Assembly: GCF_023276435.1 (NCBI RefSeq)
Contig: NZ_JALLPO010000017.1
Span: 115,672 to 179,671 of the forward strand
Origin: Sphaerisporangium perillae
GTDB taxonomy: Bacteria; Actinomycetota; Actinomycetes; Streptosporangiales; Streptosporangiaceae
DNA length: 64,000 nucleotides
Reading direction: 5' to 3'
A program made the translations under genes and the position numbers. The notes beneath the pieces are model-generated. The model had not been told where the DNA came from and did no database searches. It worked only from the letters and a program-made list of their open reading frames with translations. Position 1 is the first letter of the stretch, and the number at the start of each line of letters is the position of its first letter. Shown in pieces: positions 25,581 to 33,808 of the stretch.

Positions 25581-26827
25581 GTGCCCGACAGGCCACCGGC
25601 AGAGACGGCCGCCGCGACGGCGGCCGTCGACGCCTACTCTCGCATCGTCGCCGCCCTGATCCGCGTGACCGGCGACTGGACGCTGGCCGAGGACTGCGCC
25701 CAGGAGGCCCTAGCGCTGGCCTTGCGGCGCTGGCCCGCGGAGGGTGTACCGGACAACCCGGGCGGCTGGCTCATGACGGTGGCCCGCAACCGCGCGATCG
25801 ACACCTTACGGCGCGCGTCGGTGGAACGCCGCAAGATGCGCGACCTGGCGGTGCTCGCGTTGACCGCCGGGAATGCCGGCGCCGCCCCGGAAGCGGAGGA
25901 GGACATCGTGGACGACCGGCTGCGACTCATCTTCACGTGCTGCCATCCCGCGCTGACCATCGAGGCGCGCGTGGCGCTGACGCTGCGGACGATCTGCGCC
26001 GTGCCGGCCGCCGACATCGCCCGCGTCTTCCTGATCAGCGAATCCACCATGACCCGCCGCCTGACCAGGGCGAAGACGAAGATCGCCGACGCCGGCATCC
26101 CGTATCGGGTGCCCAGCGGACCGGCACTCGCTGAGCGGCTGCCCGGTGTCCGTACCTACTGTTCACCCGCGGCTACAAAGCCGACGGCGAGCCCGCCTTC
26201 GCCGAGGAGGCCATACGTCTGGCACGGCTGCTCAGGCAACTCATGCCGCTACAGCCCGAGGTGTCCGCACTGCTGGCTCTGTTCCTCCTCCAGCACTCCC
26301 GGCGCGACGCCCGCCACGACGCCGACGGCAAGCTGCTCTCCCTCGACCGGCAGGACCGGTCCCGCTGGGACCACGCCGCGATCGCCGAAGGTCTCGACAT
26401 CCTGGCCGGGATCAGGCAGGACGGCCCTTACGCGCTCCAGGCGCGCATCGCCGCATGCCATGCCGCCGCGACGTCCGCGTCCGCCACCGACTGGCCGGCG
26501 ATCGCGCGATGCTACGACGAGCTCCGCCGGGTGCAACCCACACCCGTGGTCGAGCTGAACCGCGCCGTGTCGCACGGTTACGCGTACCGGCCCGCGGCAG
26601 GGCTGGAACTGCTGGCCCGAGCACGCGCCGGCGGCGCGCTGGACGGCTACCCGCTCGCCGTCGCCGCGGAGGCGGACCTCACCGCCCGCCACGGTGACCA
26701 TGGCCGCGCCGCCGTCCTGTTCCGGCAGGCCGCCTCCGCCGCCCACAGCGAGCCGGAGCGTCGTGCCTTACTCGACCGCGCTGACGAGGAGGATGAAAAC
26801 CATGTCGCGAACGACCGTCAACACTGA
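25581..26827 (+). pseudogene. SigJ-like ECF sigma factor with frameshift
   Basis: The first frame (25581 to about 26158) encodes sigma regions 2 and 4 (AEDCAQEALALALRRWP; ISESTMTRRLTRAKTKI). The C-terminal DUF6596-type part continues in another frame from CTG at 26159 (LFTRGYKADGEPAF, then RCYDELRRVQPTPVVELNRAV) to 26827. At the junction, relatives have about six codons between the conserved PGV and LFTRGY segments, whereas here only 8 bp are present; a 10-bp deletion fits. The uncorrected product would read into nonsense and stop at 26558. Likely inactivated, unless it is a sequencing error. It is paired with the YCII gene. Confidence 0.8.
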
Positions 26828-26888
26828 GATCGAGATTCTTCTCGCCCATCAGAACGATCAACGGCGGCACTGGCTCATCCTTGACTGA
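26802..26888 (+). CDS. Possible 28-residue peptide
   Basis: A short frame starting MSRTTVNTEIEILL and ending HWLILD, with a strong ribosome site (GAGGAGGATGAAAACC) before the ATG. It overlaps the end of the sigma pseudogene. It may be a genuine small protein or the truncated start of a lost gene. No family recognised. Confidence 0.3.
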   Translation: MSRTTVNTEIEILLAHQNDQRRHWLILD

Positions 26889-26897
26889 CCCGCCGGC

Positions 26898-26931
26898 GCA
26901 GGTCGCGAGCAGCGTGGTGATCGCGACCTGC
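26898..26931. terminator. Bidirectional hairpin terminator
   Basis: GCAGGTCGCGA (26898-26908) and TCGCGACCTGC (26921-26931) form a perfect 11-bp stem with a 12-bp loop. It lies between the sigma pseudogene and the convergent cysN gene and closes the pgt-cysQ-cysD-cysN operon. Confidence 0.7.
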
Positions 26932-26968
26932 GAGGCGCATCACGTCATCGTGAGATCGGCTCGCCAGA

Positions 26969-28231
26969 TCAGCGGGCGTCGACGATCATGCCGGCGCCCA
27001 CGGTGCCGTTGGTGGCCTCGTCGATGAGGATGAAGCCGCCGGTGAGGCGGTTCCTGGCGTAGTCGTCCACGAAGAGGGGCTGGGTGACCCGCAGCGAGAC
27101 CCGGCCGATCTCGTTCAGCCCGAGCGCCGGGGCCGACTCGTCGCGGTGCAGGGTGTTCACGTCGAGCCGGTAGTGCAGGTCGCGCACCAGCGCGCGAGCC
27201 GTACGGGTGGTGTGCTTGATGACGAGCTTGGAGCGCGGGCCGAGCTTCATGTTGTCGGACATCCAGCAGACCATGGCGTCGAGGTCCTGGGCGACCTGCG
27301 GCTGGTTGTTCGGACGGCAGATCATGTCACCACGCGAGATGTCGATGTCGTCCTCCAGGCGGAGGGTGACGGACATGGGCGCGAAGGCCTCCTCGAGAGG
27401 CCCGTCGAAGGTGTCGATCGCCGCCACCCGCGTGGTGAGGCCCGAGGGGAGGTGCATGACCTCGTCACCGGGCTTCAGGACGCCACCGGCCACCTGGCCG
27501 GCGTACCCGCGATAGTCGTGGAACGCCGGGTCGGTGGCCCGCTGGGGGCGGATGACGTACTGCACGGGGAAGCGCACGTCGACGAGGTTGCGGTCGGAGG
27601 CGATGTGCAGGTGCTCCAGGTGGTGCAGCAGCGAGGTGCCCTGGTACCACGGCATGTTCTCCGACCGGGACACGACGTTGTCGCCGTGGAGGGCGGAGAT
27701 GGGGATGAAGGTCAGGTCGGAGACGTTCAGCTTCGCCGCGAAGGACGTGAACTCCTCGCGGATCTCCTCGAACCGCTCCTGCGAGTAGTCGACCAGGTCC
27801 ATCTTGTTGACGGCCAGCACCAGGTGGGGCACCCGCAGCAGCGTGGTGAGGAACGCGTGGCGGCGCGACTGCTCGACGACGCCCTTACGCGCGTCGATCA
27901 GCACAATCGCCAGGTCGGCCGTGGACGCGCCGGTGACCATGTTCCGGGTGTACTGGATGTGGCCGGGGGTGTCGGCGATGATGAACTTGCGCTTCGGCGT
28001 GGCGAAATAGCGATAGGCCACGTCGATGGTGATGCCCTGCTCGCGCTCGGCCCGCAGGCCGTCGGTGAGCAGCGACAGGTCGGTGTACTCGGTGCCGCGG
28101 TCGCGGCTGGTGCGCTCGACGGCCTCGAGCTGGTCCTCGAAGATCGCCTTGGAGTCGAAGAGCAGGCGCCCGATGAGGGTGGACTTGCCGTCATCGACCG
28201 AACCGGCCGTGGCAAAACGCAGGATGTCCAT
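26969..28231 (-). CDS. cysN: Sulfate adenylyltransferase subunit 1 (GTPase)
   Basis: CysN is the GTPase subunit that drives formation of adenosine phosphosulfate (APS) from sulfate and ATP. From ATG 28231 the protein has 420 residues. GTPase motifs: TAGSVDDGKSTLIGRL (P-loop, residues 7-22), DTPGHIQYT and AVNKMDLVD. Elongation-factor-like domains follow and the protein ends GAGMIVDAR, so there is no fused APS kinase (CysC) domain. Making PAPS for the sulfotransferases would need a separate CysC, not seen in this window. It lies 88 bp after cysD, last in the operon. Confidence 0.95.
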   Translation of the reverse strand: MDILRFATAGSVDDGKSTLIGRLLFDSKAIFEDQLEAVERTSRDRGTEYTDLSLLTDGLRAEREQGITIDVAYRYFATPKRKFIIADTPGHIQYTRNMVTGASTADLAIVLIDARKGVVEQSRRHAFLTTLLRVPHLVLAVNKMDLVDYSQERFEEIREEFTSFAAKLNVSDLTFIPISALHGDNVVSRSENMPWYQGTSLLHHLEHLHIASDRNLVDVRFPVQYVIRPQRATDPAFHDYRGYAGQVAGGVLKPGDEVMHLPSGLTTRVAAIDTFDGPLEEAFAPMSVTLRLEDDIDISRGDMICRPNNQPQVAQDLDAMVCWMSDNMKLGPRSKLVIKHTTRTARALVRDLHYRLDVNTLHRDESAPALGLNEIGRVSLRVTQPLFVDDYARNRLTGGFILIDEATNGTVGAGMIVDAR

Positions 28232-28319
28232 CAGAACTGCTCTCCATCGGTTGTACGGCGGGCGCGGGACGGCTCCGTGGTCACGGCAAGGCGGGACATT
28301 GCCACGACAAGGCGGGGCA

Positions 28320-29234
28320 TTAGAAGTACCCCTCCTTCTTGCGGTCCTCCATGGCGGCCTCGGAGGTGCGGTCGTCGGCCCGGGTCGCACCGCGCTCGGT
28401 GATGCGGGTCGCCGCGATCTCGGCGATGATCTCCTCCACCGTGGCGGCGTTCGACTGGACGGCCCCGGTGCAGGTCATGTCGCCGACGGTGCGGTAGCGG
28501 ACGACGGTCTCGAAGACGAGCTCCTCCTCGTCGCGGTTGACCACGTCGTCGTCGGCGAGCAGCATGCCGTCACGCTCGAACACCTTGCGGGTGTGCGCGA
28601 AGTAGATCGACGGGATCTCGATGCCCTCACGCCGGATGTAGTCCCAGATGTCCAGCTCGGTCCAGTTCGAGAGCGGGAAGACCCGGATGTGCTCGCCCTT
28701 GCGGATGCGCGCGTTGTAGAGGTTCCACAGCTCGGGGCGCTGGTTCTTCGGGTCCCACTGGCCGAAGTCGTCGCGGAACGAGAACACCCGCTCCTTGGCG
28801 CGGGCCTTCTCCTCGTCGCGCCGGGCGCCGCCGAAGACCGCGTCGAACTCGTGCTCCTCGATGGCGTCCAGCAGGGTCGTGGTCTGCAGACGGTTGCGGC
28901 TCGCGCGGCGGCCGGTCTCCTCGACGACCCGGCCCGCGTCGATCGACGACTGGACGGACGCGACGACCAGGCGCGCGTTCAGCTCGGCGACCCGCCGGTC
29001 GCGGAACTCGATCACATCCGAGAAGTTGTGCCCGGTGTCGACGTGCATCAGCGGGAAGGGGATCGGCGCGGGCCAGAAGGCCTTCTCCGCGATGCGCAGC
29101 ATCACGATCGAATCCTTGCCACCGGAGAAGAGCAGGCACGGACGCTCGAACTCGGCCGCGACCTCACGCATGATATGGATCGCCTCGGCCTCGAGAACGT
29201 CGAGTTGCGATGTCGTGTAGTCGCTCTGGAGCAT
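28320..29234 (-). CDS. cysD: Sulfate adenylyltransferase subunit 2
   Basis: CysD is the catalytic ATP-sulfurylase subunit, of the PAPS-reductase/ATP pyrophosphatase fold. It has 304 residues with the PP-loop SGGKDSIVMLRIAEKAF (about residues 38-54), HVDTGHNF and FGGARRDEEKARAKERVFS. ATG at 29234 has the ribosome site GGAGGT seven bases upstream, so the longer open frame is not used. It works as a heterodimer with CysN. It follows cysQ by 23 bp. Confidence 0.96.
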   Translation of the reverse strand: MLQSDYTTSQLDVLEAEAIHIMREVAAEFERPCLLFSGGKDSIVMLRIAEKAFWPAPIPFPLMHVDTGHNFSDVIEFRDRRVAELNARLVVASVQSSIDAGRVVEETGRRASRNRLQTTTLLDAIEEHEFDAVFGGARRDEEKARAKERVFSFRDDFGQWDPKNQRPELWNLYNARIRKGEHIRVFPLSNWTELDIWDYIRREGIEIPSIYFAHTRKVFERDGMLLADDDVVNRDEEELVFETVVRYRTVGDMTCTGAVQSNAATVEEIIAEIAATRITERGATRADDRTSEAAMEDRKKEGYF

Positions 29235-29257
29235 TTGCTCTACCTCCGGGGTCGGCC

Positions 29258-30034
29258 CTAACGGTGCACGTCGCGGATGCCGGCGAGCAACGTTGGCGCC
29301 AGATCCGGTAGGGAGACCAGGATATCCGGCAATGAGGGGTTCTCCTGGTTGTAGGTCAACGGTGACCCGTCGATCCTGCTCGCGTGGGCTCCCGCGGCCA
29401 GCGCCACGGCCACCGGAGCGGCCGAGTCCCACTCGTACTGGCCTCCGGCGTGGACGTAGGCCTCGACCTCACCGGTGAGCACCGCGGCGATCTTCGCGCC
29501 GGCCGAGCCGATCGGGACGAGGTCCGCGCCGATGAGGTAGGCGAGCTTCCTGACGAACTCGGGGGGACGGGTGCGGCTGACGGCGATGCGCATGCGGCCC
29601 TCACGCGGGGCGGGCAGCACGGGCGGCGCGCCCGTGCTCAGCGTCAGCCCCTGCGCGGGCAGCGCCACGGCCCCCGCCACCAGCTCACCGGCCGCGGAGG
29701 TGCGCTGCCACAGGGCTACGTGCACGGCCCAGTCGGCGCGGCCCTTCTCGCCGAACTCGCGCGTGCCGTCGAGCGGATCGATGATCCACACCCGGTCGGC
29801 GGCCTGGCGGCGCGGGTCGAGCCGCTCCTCACGCGTGCCCTCCTCGGACAGGACGCGGTCGCTCGGCCGCAGGCGCGACAGCGACTCGGTGAGGTAGGCG
29901 TGGGACTCATGGTCGCCCGCGTGGCGCAACGCCACCGGATCGTCGAAGCCTGCACGGGAGCGCAGGGCCAGCAGCCTCTCACCGGCCTCGGCCGCCAGAT
30001 CTGCCGCGAGCGCGTGGTCGTCGCGTATCGTCAC
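29258..30034 (-). CDS. cysQ: 3'(2'),5'-bisphosphate nucleotidase
   Basis: CysQ hydrolyses 3'-phosphoadenosine 5'-phosphate (PAP), the by-product of sulfotransferases, to AMP; it belongs to the inositol-monophosphatase-like fold. The metal-binding motifs are seen: SEEGTREE, WIIDPLDGTREF and YEWDSAAPVAVA. GTG at 30034 with AAGGG upstream gives 258 residues. Its position between the sugar transferase gene and cysD fits a pathway that makes and recycles PAPS for sulfation rather than only for assimilation. Confidence 0.92.
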   Translation of the reverse strand: MTIRDDHALAADLAAEAGERLLALRSRAGFDDPVALRHAGDHESHAYLTESLSRLRPSDRVLSEEGTREERLDPRRQAADRVWIIDPLDGTREFGEKGRADWAVHVALWQRTSAAGELVAGAVALPAQGLTLSTGAPPVLPAPREGRMRIAVSRTRPPEFVRKLAYLIGADLVPIGSAGAKIAAVLTGEVEAYVHAGGQYEWDSAAPVAVALAAGAHASRIDGSPLTYNQENPSLPDILVSLPDLAPTLLAGIRDVHR

Positions 30035-30077
30035 GATGCCCTTTCTGATGCCGCACCCGAGTATCCCTCGCCTCGGG

Positions 30078-31817
30078 CTAGTAAGCACCCGAGCCGCGTG
30101 CCACGGCTGACCAGGTCTTCCACAGGATTTGGAGATCCAGGGTGAGAGACCAGTTCTCGACGTAACGCAAGTCCAACCGTACCGATTCCTCCCAGGAAAG
30201 GTCAGACCTACCGTTCACTTGCCAGAGGCCGGTCATGCCGGGACGGACCACCAGCCTCCGCCGGACGTCGTCCCCGTATGCGGCGACCTCCTCCGGAAGC
30301 GGCGGCCGTGGCCCGACCAGCGACATGTCGCCGAGCAGCACGTTGAAGAGCTGGGGCAGCTCGTCCAGGGAGTAGCGCCGTAACCACGCCCCGAGCGGGG
30401 TGACCCTCGGATCGTCTCTGATCTTGAACAGCACGCCGTCCTGGTCGCTGACGAGGTGGACCTTGCGGCGCTCGGCGTCCAGCCGCATCGTCCGCAGCTT
30501 GAGAATGGTGAACTCCACGCCGTCCTTGCCGACCCGCGTCTGCCGGAACAGCGCCGGCCCCGGACTCGTCGTCCGCACGGCCACCGCCAGCGTGGCGAGA
30601 ACCGGCGCCAGGACGGCGATCGCGAGGCCGGCGACCACCCGGTCGAAGAGGTTCTTGAGCAGTTGGCGGACCCCGGACAGCTCCGGATGCTCGACGTGCA
30701 GCAGCGGCAGCCCTGCCACCGGCCTGATCGTGGTGCGCGGGCCCGCAACGTCCATCAGCGCCGGGGCGACGACGAGATCGGTGCGGGTCTTCTCCAGCCG
30801 CCACGCGAGGCGGCGCAGCGCGGTGCCGTCCAACTCGGGACAGGCGAGCACCGCGACGGTGTCGGCCGCCGCCTGCCCGACGACCAGCGGGACGTCGGAG
30901 AAGTCGCCCAGCACCGGGACGCCCTCGACGCTCGCCGTGGTGTCGTCACGCGGCAAGCACACTCCTACGATCTCCATGCCGTGGTACGGCTCGCGCCGGA
31001 AGCGGCGGACCAGATCGGCGGTGGACGCGGGATGACCCACCGCGATCACACGGCGCATGCACAGCCCTCTGGCCCGCATGACGTGCAGCCGGAGCCGCAG
31101 GGCGTACCGGCAGGAAAGGGTGAGGCCGGTCATGAGCGGAAGGGCGAGCACGACATATCCGCGGGCGAGATCGGTCTTGGTGACGTAGGAGGCGATCGCC
31201 ACCCCTGCGGTGAGGACGAACCCGCACTGCGTGATGCGGCGGAACTCCTCCGACCCCACCCCGACCAGCCGGGGCTCGTACGCCCGGTTGAGGCCCACGG
31301 CGGCCACCCACAGCAGCGGCAGGACAAGGCTGAGCACGAGATAAGGCGTGACGTAAGGGGTGACCTCGCCGAAGCGCACCAGGACGGCGGCGGCACCGGC
31401 GAGCAGACCGCACCCGAGGTCGAGGGCCATGGCCTGGAAGCGGTGGCGCCTGGCCCACCGAGGCAACCGCGGCCGCCGCCGCGCATCAGCACGACCACGA
31501 CCCCTCAACCTCCCCTCAACAACCCCCCGGCCGCCCGACGCCACAACCGCCACACCGGCCCTCCGACCGGCCAACATCTCGACACCCGCGACCGAGCCCT
31601 GACCACCCAACACCTCGACAGCCAGCCCCGACCCATTAGCCATCGCGTCGCCAGCCTGAACCGGCCGCTGATCGCTCATCGTGTCGACGGCCACGGGCGA
31701 TGCCCCACCGGCCGTCGTCTCGATGGTCGCCACCGGGCCTTCGGCGGTCGCTGCCGGCCTGCTGACGACCGCCGCCGGTCTCTCGACATCAGGCACCGGC
31801 CCTTCGCCGTCGCGCAC
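30078..31817 (-). CDS. Polyprenyl-phosphate sugar phosphotransferase (WbaP/ExoY type)
   Basis: This enzyme would start an exopolysaccharide or glycopolymer by placing a sugar phosphate on undecaprenyl phosphate. The C-terminal bacterial sugar-transferase domain (PF02397) is clear at about residues 385-575: FRQTRVGKDGVEFTILKLRTM, RRYSLDELPQLFNVLLGDMS and LVGPRPPLPEE. Four or five membrane helices and a CoA-binding-like domain (about 240-370) precede it. The first 125 residues are low-complexity (Ala/Gly/Val/Arg) and unusual. GTG at 31817 is backed by GGGGAGG on the coding strand, so the extension may be real. First gene of the operon with cysQ, cysD and cysN, 43 bp from cysQ. Confidence 0.9.
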   Translation of the reverse strand: MRDGEGPVPDVERPAAVVSRPAATAEGPVATIETTAGGASPVAVDTMSDQRPVQAGDAMANGSGLAVEVLGGQGSVAGVEMLAGRRAGVAVVASGGRGVVEGRLRGRGRADARRRPRLPRWARRHRFQAMALDLGCGLLAGAAAVLVRFGEVTPYVTPYLVLSLVLPLLWVAAVGLNRAYEPRLVGVGSEEFRRITQCGFVLTAGVAIASYVTKTDLARGYVVLALPLMTGLTLSCRYALRLRLHVMRARGLCMRRVIAVGHPASTADLVRRFRREPYHGMEIVGVCLPRDDTTASVEGVPVLGDFSDVPLVVGQAAADTVAVLACPELDGTALRRLAWRLEKTRTDLVVAPALMDVAGPRTTIRPVAGLPLLHVEHPELSGVRQLLKNLFDRVVAGLAIAVLAPVLATLAVAVRTTSPGPALFRQTRVGKDGVEFTILKLRTMRLDAERRKVHLVSDQDGVLFKIRDDPRVTPLGAWLRRYSLDELPQLFNVLLGDMSLVGPRPPLPEEVAAYGDDVRRRLVVRPGMTGLWQVNGRSDLSWEESVRLDLRYVENWSLTLDLQILWKTWSAVARGSGAY

Positions 31818-31985
31818 ACACCCTCCCCGTGACCGTCTAGATACCGTCCGTGACGGATGCTAGCGGGAGCCTGTGACAGTCTTTGGGAAATCGAGGAAGT
31901 CCGTTTACCGGCGTGTACTCCAACCTGCCCGACTGGACGCGGTGTGCCGGACGCCGGGCGAGGTGTGTCGGGTCGGGGGGAGGGG

Positions 31986-32582
31986 TTAGCGGGGGGGTTT
32001 GAGGGGTTTCAGGTCGGAGGGGTGGAAGGTGTTCTGGGTGGCCTCGAGGCCGGAGACGATCAGCGACTCGGTGACGTCGGCGGCGCGGTCTACCAGCAGC
32101 GGCAGGTCCTTGCGCTCGGACGTGGCGAAGTCGCGCAGCACGTAGTCGGCCGCGTCCATCCGGCCGGGCGGGCGGCCGACGCCGAAACGCACCCGCAGGT
32201 AGTCCTTGGTGGCGAGCGACTTGGTGAGCGAGCGCAGGCCGTTGTGGCCGTTGTCGCCCCCGCCCAGCTTGACGCGCAGCGCGCCGTACGGAATGTCCAG
32301 CTCGTCGTGGATCACGATGATGTTCGCCGGGACGACCTTGTAGAAATCGGCGAGAGCCTTCACCGGCCCGCCGGAGAGGTTCATGTACGAACGGGGCTTG
32401 GCCAGCACGACCGGAGCACTCGCGAGACGCCCTTCGACGACCTCGGCGCGTGCCTTGTGCGCCTTGAACCGGCCGCCGGCGCGCGCGGCGAGCTCGTCCA
32501 GCACCATGAACCCGGCGTTGTGCCGGTTACCGGCGTACTCGGGCCCGGGGTTGCCCAGCCCGACGATCAACCAGCGGTCCAC
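31986..32582 (-). CDS. pth: Peptidyl-tRNA hydrolase
   Basis: Frees tRNA from dropped peptidyl-tRNAs. 198 residues, the normal length. The N-terminal [20 protein letters not shown] carries the catalytic His and Asn; [12 protein letters not shown] and [16 protein letters not shown] follow. It is the last gene in the glmU-prs-rplY-pth order that is conserved in actinobacteria. Confidence 0.97.
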   Translation of the reverse strand: MDRWLIVGLGNPGPEYAGNRHNAGFMVLDELAARAGGRFKAHKARAEVVEGRLASAPVVLAKPRSYMNLSGGPVKALADFYKVVPANIIVIHDELDIPYGALRVKLGGGDNGHNGLRSLTKSLATKDYLRVRFGVGRPPGRMDAADYVLRDFATSERKDLPLLVDRAADVTESLIVSGLEATQNTFHPSDLKPLKPPR

Positions 32583-32616
32583 GACAGACCTCTCCGTTCC
32601 TTCCAGTTCACGCGAA

Positions 32617-32657
32617 CAGGGCAGCCGGGGGCCGTGATCGGCCTCCTGGCTGCCCTG
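32617..32657 (-). terminator. Hairpin between rplY and pth
   Basis: CAGGGCAGCC (32617-32626) pairs perfectly with GGCTGCCCTG (32648-32657); the inner GGGGGCC/GGCCTCC partly extends the stem. It follows rplY and precedes pth, so it may end or attenuate the rplY transcript. Confidence 0.65.
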
Positions 32658-32690
32658 TCGACGATACGGGACTGCCGACGACGCGCGACG

Positions 32691-33284
32691 TTACTCGGCG
32701 GCGGACTCGCCCTCGCCCGCGGCCTCCTCGCCCTCGCCGGCGGCGGAGGTCGGGACGGCGGTGACCTGCAGAATGACCGTCTCCGGGTCGGCGGCCAGGG
32801 TGGTGCCCTTCGGCAGCTTCAGGTCGCCGGCGGTGATGACGCCGCCGACCTCGAGGCCGGTGATGTCCACCTCGATGCCCGTCGGGATGTGGGTGGCCTC
32901 GGTCTCGACCGCGATCTGGAGAAGCTGCTGGTCGAACAGGCCGCCCGGGGCGATGTCGCCGACCGTGGTGACCGGGATTTCGACCGTGACCTTCTCGCCG
33001 CTCTTCACGAGGAGAAGGTCGACGTGCTCGAGGAAGCCCTTGATCGGGTCCTTCTGGACGCCCTTGGGCAGCGCCAGCTCGTTGACGCCGTCGCCCTCGA
33101 GGCGGATCAGGACGTTCGGCGTGCGCAGAGCGATCATGAGCTCGTGGCCCGGGAGGGTCAGGTGCTTGGGCTCGATGCCGTGGCCGTACAGGACGGCAGG
33201 GACCTTGCTGGTGCGGCGGATCTTGCGAGCGGCGCCCTTGCCGAACTCGGAACGCGGTTCGGCGGCGATGCGTACTTCGGACAC
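32691..33284 (-). CDS. rplY: 50S ribosomal protein L25/Ctc
   Basis: A 197-residue L25 of the long CTC/TL5 type: 5S-rRNA-binding domain (about 1-95; EVRIAAEPRSEFGKGAARKI, VPAVLYGHGIEPKHL) followed by the beta-rich TL5 C-terminal domain and an acidic tail (EGEEAAGEGESAAE). Standard core gene. Confidence 0.97.
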   Translation of the reverse strand: MSEVRIAAEPRSEFGKGAARKIRRTSKVPAVLYGHGIEPKHLTLPGHELMIALRTPNVLIRLEGDGVNELALPKGVQKDPIKGFLEHVDLLLVKSGEKVTVEIPVTTVGDIAPGGLFDQQLLQIAVETEATHIPTGIEVDITGLEVGGVITAGDLKLPKGTTLAADPETVILQVTAVPTSAAGEGEEAAGEGESAAE

Positions 33285-33350
33285 GGCTGTCTCCTAGGGA
33301 GTCTGGAAGAACGGGAAGGCGCTCACCCTCACCCGCCCTAGCGGAAGGCG

Positions 33351-33737
33351 TTACGAGCGCGGAATCCTTATTGAACCCTCAGAGCCTACCGGACCCGGCA
33401 CGGTCCCCGGGGTCCGCGGCGGGGTGACGGCGAAGGCGGCGACGACAAGGGCGGCCAGGTAGAGCCCGCCACCTGCCAGGAGGGCGGTGGTGTAGCCACT
33501 GGTCAGGGACTCTGGGAGCGCCGGATCGCCGGTGGCGGCCGAGGCGACGGCCGCCAGGACGGCCAGGCCGAGGGCGCCGCCGATCTGCTGGCTGGTGTTC
33601 ACCAGACCCGAGGCGACACCGGTGTCGCTAGGGGCCACGCCCCGCACCCCGCCGATGCTCATGGTGACGAAGCCCAGTCCGAGTCCCGTACCCGCGACCA
33701 ACTGCGCGGGCAGCAGTACCGCGAAGTAGCTCGTGTC
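33351..33737 (-). pseudogene. MFS transporter C-terminal fragment
   Basis: The frame shows the last third of an EmrB/QacA-type MFS protein (FAVLLPAQLVAGTGLGLGF, SGLVNTSQQIGGALGLAVL, TPPRTPG) but no N-terminal part. Upstream it breaks into the prs terminator. A decayed remnant between prs and rplY; the frame that remains open into prs is not coding. Confidence 0.75.
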
Positions 33738-33752
33738 CGGTGCTGGACGCAG

Positions 33753-33789
33753 AACGGCCTCTGACCGGTTGTGCGGGTCAGAGGCCGTT
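33753..33789 (-). terminator. prs terminator hairpin
   Basis: AACGGCCTCTGACC (33753-33766) and GGTCAGAGGCCGTT (33776-33789) form a perfect 14-bp stem with a 9-bp loop, 20 bp after the prs stop. One of the strongest hairpins in the window. Confidence 0.85.
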
Positions 33790-33808
33790 TCGGTAGTTGT
33801 CGGGCCGG

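Noticed and set aside
28320..28390. An APS-kinase (CysC) domain fused to CysN
   Set aside because: CysN ends at GAGMIVDAR with a stop at 26969; no further domain is present in any frame.
31844..31856. CCGTC-CGT-GACGG palindrome upstream of the sugar-transferase operon as an operator
   Set aside because: Only 5-bp arms with no second copy; too short to claim.
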